Source: Amanita rubescens (taxonomy: Eukaryota; Basidiomycota; Agaricomycetes; Agaricales; Amanitaceae). From it: a DNA stretch of 64,000 nucleotides. Each line of letters starts with the position of its first letter. Positions within the stretch are counted from its first letter, which is position 1. The DNA lies in assembly GCA_015039365.1 (NCBI GenBank), contig WION01000058.1, positions 124,001-188,000 on the forward strand, read 5' to 3'. Below, in pieces: positions 57,720 to 64,000 of the stretch. The notes beneath the pieces were generated by a model that made no database searches, was not told where the DNA came from, and saw only the letters and a program-made list of their open reading frames with translations. The translations under genes and the position numbers were made by a program.

Positions 57720-59240
57720 TACGTCGAAGCTTTCCAGAACCGAGATGGTGCTACGCTCGAGAGGGCCACCTCTCTCAAAGGTGGGATGGCGGAAAGATCT
57801 ATGTGTTTTCGCTACGAGGAGCACGGTGTTCCTCGTGAAGGTCCAGGCAAGAAGGTCGCCAGAGGTAGCGTTCAAAATGTTTACTGCACGTCGTATGGAT
57901 CTGTAAGTTTCGACCCGTATTCATGATATATATGGTTCAATTAACTATCTGCTTTACAAGAACAAAAGACACGTTCACTGCGTTCAGATGCTCGTCGAGG
58001 CTGTCAAACATTTCAGTTTTGTTGAGCGAACGGTTCCTAAGCCGGCGGGAGGACGACGTTGGACGTATGACTGCCTGGAAGTACATAACAAAGCGGTATC
58101 AGCCGCCCCAAGGAAAACAAAGGACGACAGAGAAGAACAATCGGACCGTAATCGCACAACGCCTAAACAGGACGACAAAGAAATGGTAGATAAAAGACAT
58201 GGCAGTCCAGACTCCACCCCCGCCGTTCGGGGTCACCCTCTGGCCGCGTGGCTGCCATTGATAACGATAACGTCAATTGGGGTTTGAGAAGGCGGGAAGA
58301 CCACGGGGATGGTAAAAGAGTCCGAGAGATGCTGATAAGGGGAAACAAGAGGTTTTTTTTTTCATGACGATAGGTGAGCGTCACCTTTGGAACGCACGTT
58401 TGTCGTGGTTTTAATTATGGGGTTTATGGGGTTTTCTTGTTGCCGGTGTTTAGAACAGCCGCCGTTTGGTTGGTTGGAACTTGGCAATTCTCGGCACGTG
58501 CATTTATGTTTTTAGCATTTTCGGCGGGGGATGGAGTTGGTCGCAAGACCGTAACTACTAACTAGGTCATTGAGAAGAGCAGAAGGGCGTGGAAGCGTAA
58601 GTAATTCAGAAACGAGTACTTGTAGTACCTGTGCAGTTGAGTGATTTTTTTTTGGGTTTTGCAGAGCGGCGGCAGAAGGACCAGATGTCCGATATGCGAG
58701 AGCCGAAATGGGGTTCAGGAATCAGTTGTGGTACCGGTTGAGGACCTGTCAAAGTTGCTTCGGACTTTATTGCGTTGCGATAGTGGCGCGGCGCTAATGC
58801 CGTTGTGGATACCTCTAGGCTAGTAGGAATGGCGTGCTTCGATGCCGGACACATGTCAAGATAACTGTACTGCCCATGTGGGTGTTTTGTTTTTTTCTGA
58901 TGGCAGGCTGGCAGTACGCAGAACTTCGACTAGTCGCAAAGTCTTATTAAACCTGGGGTCATTCTACTGTCGACGAGAGCATTGTCGGTTATACCGCCTG
59001 ATCGTGTATTTTACCGTGACTCGGTGTAGCCATGTACACCTTTGTCGAGTTTGTTCTTATCGTTGGCGTAGCTCCAAGATAAACAAAGAGTGGTCGTGTG
59101 CCCAGATATTCTAAAAGACTCTTCTGGCCGCACAACCTACACATTCGCTATCGCGTCATTTCGACAAGTCCCTCGTGGTCTATTCGGATCGCACGAGCAG
59201 TAATACTATAATTACTGGCCTATCATGGCGTTGAGCTGTC
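57720..59240 (+). pseudogene. Decayed copy of the WDR59 3' region
   Basis: Blocks of this stretch follow the order of the intact WDR59 gene. 57725-57750 matches the GAFPDQDGG part, 57770-57870 matches the NGGDGGKNYAFVATRSTVF and DKKVA part, 57938-57990 matches the intron and NKDVQML part, 58255-58400 matches VDWGTRRRGG and its GGTGAGCG donor, 58450 matches QPPLFGRQL, and 58670-58800 matches the zinc-ribbon exon with RMSSMREPNRG in another frame. Deletions and frameshifts abolish the frame, including loss of about 220 bp after the first block. The copy then joins the flank shared with 49245-49570. Confidence 0.75.
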
Positions 59241-60113
59241 AGATCGTATGTCATATCTATTACGTGATTTGTTTTACGTAATGGTCGTTTTTCTTTCGTT
59301 TTGAGCTCGTTTTTGAAGCGCTTTGGTTGGTGTTTTTTGGTACGTTGTGGTGGTGGGTGAATGCGTTTGTGCGTACTTGGAGGCAGAATGGGCACAGGAG
59401 CGTTGAGTAGAGTTTCGACTGGGGAGACGGTTATCAGGAATCACAAGGTTGGGGTGTTCCAGCGTGCCTGGGACTCGGGACGCGGGACGGTTAGAAGGCG
59501 CACAAGGCTTGTATTGGTAGGACGAGCGCTCGATGGATAGTCATGGGGGCTCATGGAACCGGGGAAGGTCGGTCATCTTTACGCATAAAAAGGCGCAAAA
59601 GTGGGTGGGTGGTAGTGCACCCCCTGGCATAAAAAATATGGCGTCAGTTGTAGCAGCTGCGGTGATTACGTCGCCTAGTGCAGTTCGGTCTGTGCAAGCG
59701 ACAATTGCGATTGGCGCGCTTAGCGTCTGGATCGCATCACAGCTTCCAGATTGCCTAGAAGCGGTTGACGCTTGCTCTGATCTTTACAACTTGTTTCCGC
59801 TCACGGAGTCATCCACTTTCAACATTCCGCGCTCATCCTCCGCCTCCGCCACAACGGCACCACTGCCAGGCCTCGCGCCGTTGCCATTCTCTCTACCCGC
59901 TCTCTCTTTCTAGCTACTCTCCTCATCTCTTCTTTCCGCATCTTTGGATTCTATCTTTCCATACTTGCTCTTTTCCTCTTCCTCATCTGCTATTTCACTG
60001 GCACTCCTTACTCTCAAGCCGTTCACCGCTCTCGACGTCTAAACACTTTCACCAAATCTCTCTTTTCCAACGCTCGCCCTCTCAAATTCAAACTTTCCCG
60101 TCCTCGGTTTAGG
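59241..60113. other. Intergenic and promoter of the decarboxylase gene
   Basis: No gene was recognised. From about 59880 to 60060 the plus strand is strongly C/T-rich (ctctcctcatctcttctttcc), the usual look of a basidiomycete core promoter just upstream of the ATG at 60114. Confidence 0.5.
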
Positions 60114-61937
60114 ATGCTGCTTTCCTCAAGGAAGCAGGCTTCGTCTAAAGCTTCGCTGGCATTTGCGAGGTGGGGAACGGACAAGACTTCAGCTTTGATC
60201 CGGAGTGTGAAGAGTCATGGGAGGGGGATTAGGAAAGTTGCGTATTATTCAACCGCGAGACCGGATAACCAGACCGGCACTGGGTCCGGTGCTGCGGGTC
60301 CAGAATGGGGTCCTGGCTTGCCTCTCTATCGTCAGTGTTTGCGTTTTTTTTGGCATTTTTCTTCTTTCTGACGAGGATGCAGGGAGAATCATCACTGCGT
60401 GGACGGAGACGCCGACAAAGTGGTATCCGCTTCCTATTGCGGTTGGAGCGCTGTTGCTCGTTGCGATTCAGTACCGCAAGAAAGTCAAGCAGGCGCAGAA
60501 AGAGGTCCACCTAGACGAAAATGGTGTGGAAGTTGTCAAACTCAAGGGTCCGTGGCATGTACGTTCTATTCGTTGGCGTTCTCTATATAACGAGTGTAAC
60601 TAAATTAATGGGTACTAGGTTCATGTGATAGGTGCTCTCCCTCTACGGAACATGTCTCGTTTGTGGGGTTATATCAACTCGCTAGAGTTGCCAGTGTGGT
60701 TTAGACCTTATGGGTTTAAATTATATGCAAATGTGTTTGGATGTAATCTGGACGAGATTGAGCAACCGGATTTGACGGCGTACAAAAGTCTGGGAGACTT
60801 TTTTTATAGAAAGTTGAAGCCTGGCGTGAGGCCTGTCGATGGTGCTGCTTTGGTGAGCTCAGCGTCTCGTCGTGAGAAATAAACTGACGATGGGGAGTCA
60901 ACAGGTCAGCCCAGCGGATGGCACGATTCTCCATTTTGGAACGATTACAGATCTACGGGTGGAACAGGTCAAAGGCATCACGTATTCCCTTGACGCCTTT
61001 TTGGGCGTGGACAGGCCAAGTAACATCAAGGCTGTTGTCGAACATAACCCCGATATGGCAGTCGTCGATGACGAAGAGTTTGCAAACGTGAATGGAATCG
61101 AGTACAGTTTAGGACAACTATTGGGCGGTGGAAACTCCAATGGTTCCTCGTCTCCTTCCGGTCTGACGCCAACACAGAACGGATTCCAGACGACTTCTGC
61201 GAAAAGGAACGAAGACGAGGGTGACGCGTCTGTTGTGGAGCCTAAGCGGAGTTTGCAGGAGACTATCGCTCACGATGTATCCGTCGTGCAAAGCATGGGC
61301 ATGAAAGATTCGCTCTCGCTCTCTAAACCCAAGCACGAGCGCAGACACAGTTCGTATGTCAAGAGTCTGCGTCCGGGGAATTCTCTCTTCTTTACTGTGG
61401 TGTATTTGGCACCTGGCGATTATCACAGGTTCCATTCGCCTACGGCGTGGGTGGTTGAGAAACGTCGCCATTTTGTGGGAGAGCTGTTTAGCGTGTCGCC
61501 GTGGATGGCAAAGAGGCTTGAGGGGTTGTTTGTGTTGAATGAGCGCGTGGCGTTGTTGGGTAAGTGGAGGTATGGGTTCTTCGGCATGGTGCCCGTGGGT
61601 GCGACGAATGTGGGGAGTATTGTGGTCAATTTCGATCAGGTCAGTGCAGCCTCGTTGAGTTGGTCCTCATTGCTGATGGATGGTATTAATACAGAACCTG
61701 CGGACGAACGTGCGTGGGAGAAAACCACCCCCTGGCACGTACAATGAGGCTGTGTACTCTTCTGCCTCTACGTTACTAAACGGCCAGCCTCTCGTGCCCG
61801 CGCAGGAGATGGGAGGGTTCAAGCTCGGAAGCACGGTTGTCCTCGTGTTTGAGGCGCCGGATGATTTCGAGTTTGCAGTGAGGCCTGGGCAGAAAGTCAA
61901 GGTTGGGCAGAAGTTGGGAGACGTGGATCGCAAGTGA
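60114..61937 (+). CDS. PSD1: Phosphatidylserine decarboxylase, mitochondrial type
   Basis: A basic, Ser-rich leader (MLLSSRKQASSKASLAFARW) suits import into mitochondria, and WYPLPIAVGALLLVAIQYRK is a membrane segment. The catalytic part reads LRNMSRLWGYINSLELPVW, DLTAYKSLGDFFYRKLKPG, VSPADGTILHFG, FFTVVYLAPGDYHRFHSPTA, FVLNERVALLGKW and VPVGATNVGSIVVNFDQ. Near the end GGFKLGSTVVLVF contains the LGST self-cleavage site, where Ser becomes the pyruvoyl group. The enzyme makes phosphatidylethanolamine from phosphatidylserine at the inner membrane. Five exons join in phase. A Ser/Thr/Asn-rich insertion (GGGNSNGSSSPSG to the KPKHERRHSS stretch) splits the conserved core, as in other fungal PSD1 proteins. 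Confidence 0.92.
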
Positions 61938-62171
61938 CGGGTTCAGAAAACATGATATCTTTTCTCTTCAATTTTTTGATTTGTTTTTTTAAACGCATTG
62001 TCCATCCATAAGTAACAATCCAAATGATATGCAATTTACAATTGAGAGTGACACGAGGGTTTGAGAGTTGTGACAGTGACACGGGCTTGCACGCCGCCGC
62101 CTCCGCCGCCGAAAGTCCCTTGTGCTTTCTTCTCATCGTCGCCTCCACCACTCCTGCCACTTATACCCTCC

Positions 62172-62758
62172 TCACCAATAACTCGCCGCATACTTCACAG
62201 CACGGCCCACGTAGAACCAAGTCACTCTACTGGCCATCTGCGTGCTTCGCCTCACCATATCATACATCACTTGGCGGATAGTAAACCTGTTCAACGCAAG
62301 GGGAGAAACAAAACAAAGATAAGATCAGCACCGGTACGCATTTTTTTTCTTCGCTTAGGAAGCGAGAGAAGCTAACAAACTCACCCTTCCCATCTTGATT
62401 GAACTTGCACGTACCCTCCCAACTGCGTCATCGTCTCCGCTCCTTCCTCTACTTCCATCTCTGCCTTGACCTCGGCTTTTAATTGGACTTTTGTCCGTTT
62501 TGGCACGATTGGTGTCACCAACGTCGGTTTCTGCGCTGGCGTCGCCATACCCGCGGGTTCCGTCTCCGTTTCTATACCCGTTGTTGGCATTGTTGTTGTT
62601 CCTCCGCCGCCTCCTCCTCCATCGCCCTTTTCTGAACCTATATCTGCACACATCCCTTTTTCTGTCGCCGTCGTCGTGGTCGTCGCCCCTGGATCGGATC
62701 CAACCACTGCAGCCAAAATCGCAGGTTGGACAACGCTCGTCTTTACCCACGTAAACAT
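62172..62758 (-). CDS. Hypothetical protein, two exons
   Basis: Start [20 protein letters not shown] leads a low-complexity, Gly/Thr-rich middle ([12 protein letters not shown]) and an acidic stretch. A GTGAGT donor after SRWEG and a GAACAG acceptor join to [20 protein letters not shown] and [17 protein letters not shown] before a stop at 62172-62174. Splicing in phase and a well-formed C-terminus suggest a real gene, but I recognise no domain. The first helix could be a short membrane or mitochondrial segment. An ATG further out (62836) is in frame but overlaps the first codons of CHS7 on the other strand, so 62758 is preferred, leaving only 22 bp between the two starts. Confidence 0.45.
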
Positions 62759-62780
62759 TTTAGCAAGAGCGGCAGCAGAA

Positions 62781-64000
62781 ATGGGAATATCGTTTGGATC
62801 GTTTAATGAGATTTGCCAGACGGCGGCGTTGGTCATTTGTCCACTCCTCGGATCTGACCAAGGTATCGAGCCGCTCTGTTACAGTAGGAACGTGGATGTC
62901 GGCGGAACCTTGATTTTTCAACCCTGTGAGTGTCCTCGTGTTCCTATGCGTCGTTGGCGTTGTGGTGTGGTGGGAGAAGGATGGAAAGGGAGAGATTGTT
63001 TTGTTTGTTATATGACAGGAGATGGTTTGGTCTGGTTTCGAATGTCGTGATTTCTAGGACTTGGCCCCTGATTCGCTTTTTCCTTTCTTTTTTGCGTCAC
63101 GAAAATGTCACAATACTGACTACTAAGCTCTCTAGCAACATGCTTCGTGCATATAGTCGCGATAATAATGACCGCAATTATGATCTACCATATTCGGGGC
63201 AAGTACACCGCCGTAGGTCAGCCTCTCATTCCTTTGCTTGTATCTCATCCGAGACGCTTGATCGAGCTGATACATGATGTCGCACGCCACAGGACGGAAA
63301 GAAATTGTATTGTTTTTCTGGACATACATGGCCATTGAGCTTCTCGCCGTGTTTTTAGATTCCGGTATCATACCCACTGCTAATACCAGCTATCCGGTGA
63401 GTTTAATTGTTCTGGATCGGCACGGGATGAGTTGACGATCGGTGTCTCAGTGGTTTGCGGCTGTGTATACCGGTTTGGTAGCCACTGCGTACGCATGTTT
63501 GCTCATCAACGGATTCGTCGGGTTCCAATTCGCTGAAGACGGTACTCCGCTGTCCCTCTGGGTGCGTATTCCGCACTTCCGCGATCCGTCTCTCCAAACC
63601 ACGTGTATCTAACCCCCGTTCTCTAGTTCCTCCGCATCTCATGTATAGTCGTCTTTGGCGTCTCGTTCTTTATCGGGATCGCCACGTTTAAAGCTTTCGC
63701 CGGTTTCAGCTACGCCAAGCCTGTCGCACTATGGATTGTCTACATTCTATGGCCGCTCGTTTGTGTGGTCATTTATATCATCTCACAACTTATCCTTGTC
63801 TTCCGGACACTAGAAGATCGTTGGCCGCTCGGTGACATCGTATTCGGCACCGCGTTCTACGCCATCGGACAAGTCCTACTTTTCGCGTTTAGCGTGACAA
63901 TATGCAACGCCATCAAACACTACATCGATGGCCTATTCTTCTTCACGCTCTGTATTCTCTTGAGCGTGATGATGGTATACAAATATTGGGACTCTATCAC
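62781..64000 (+). CDS. CHS7: Chitin synthase export chaperone CHS7, 5' part
   Basis: The start [20 protein letters not shown], then [113 protein letters not shown] and [20 protein letters not shown] give a textbook CHS7 with its several membrane helices. Chs7 lets a chitin synthase (Chs3 in yeast) leave the endoplasmic reticulum, so it controls chitin delivery to the cell surface. Five exons are visible; the gene runs out of the window at 64000 after KYWDSI, with only the C-terminal ~60 residues expected beyond. Confidence 0.93.

Noticed and set aside
1..64000. CRISPR array or bacterial operon structure
   Set aside because: The tandem repeats found are coding or dispersed, with no spacer pattern, and the genes are intron-rich eukaryotic genes.

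Overview
The window is fungal nuclear DNA, almost certainly from a mushroom-forming basidiomycete (Agaricomycetes). The genes carry many short introns, mostly 45-90 nt, and the recognisable proteins are single-copy Agaricomycete housekeeping orthologues. They sit among lineage-specific families: a Crinkler-like protein, a NACHT-ankyrin NLR, small secreted proteins and an APH-like kinase. All gene structures were spliced by eye from GT/AG (occasionally GC/AG) signals and family conservation; no database was searched.

Layout. 1-392: 5' part of an N6-methyl-AMP deaminase (ADAL-type), minus strand. 393-4253: gene-poor, with a diverged duplication. 4254-8684: Rtf2 (-) and Mediator Med21 (+) as a divergent pair, then a G-protein alpha subunit (+) whose C-terminus only reads correctly if a 1-nt exon is used. 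8685-10790: non-coding, with a tRNA-like SINE candidate. 10791-15966: a PSP1-domain protein (+), then APC11 (-) and CSN7 (+) sharing a 79-bp promoter with palindromic ACGT motifs. 16049-18776: a rearranged accessory island with an Agaricomycete family gene carrying a frameshift, a Crinkler middle fragment and a Crinkler N-terminal gene head to head, bracketed by an exact 20-bp direct repeat. 19142-23772: a tail-only cytoplasmic dynein heavy chain. 23999-26446: a GH47 alpha-1,2-mannosidase. 27030-30216: three tandem paralogous small secreted proteins with conserved leader architecture. 30724-32133: an SRPK-like kinase. 33155-38605: an Hrp1-type RNA-binding protein and CUL4, both minus. 39200-43130: an APH-family kinase gene between two diverged direct repeats. 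43214-48888: WDR59/Sea3. 51857-56783: a NACHT-ankyrin NLR inside a strongly CpG-depleted block. 57720-59240: a decayed copy of the WDR59 3' end. 60114-61937: mitochondrial phosphatidylserine decarboxylase. 62172-64000: an unknown gene and the start of CHS7, divergent and almost abutting.

Functional themes. Three ubiquitin/cullin-system genes fall in one window (APC11, CSN7, CUL4); CSN7 belongs to the complex that deneddylates cullins such as CUL4. TORC1 signalling (WDR59), secretory glycan trimming and chitin-synthase export (GH47, CHS7), and nuclear or vesicle transport (dynein tail) are core functions. The accessory islands (Crinkler, secreted proteins, APH kinase, NLR) each coincide with repeats or duplicated segments, so they are likely the rapidly changing parts of this chromosome. 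The most unusual signals are the apparent 1-nt exon in the G-alpha gene, the CpG-depleted NLR locus between duplicated WDR59 ends, and the secreted-protein array with twin leader introns.
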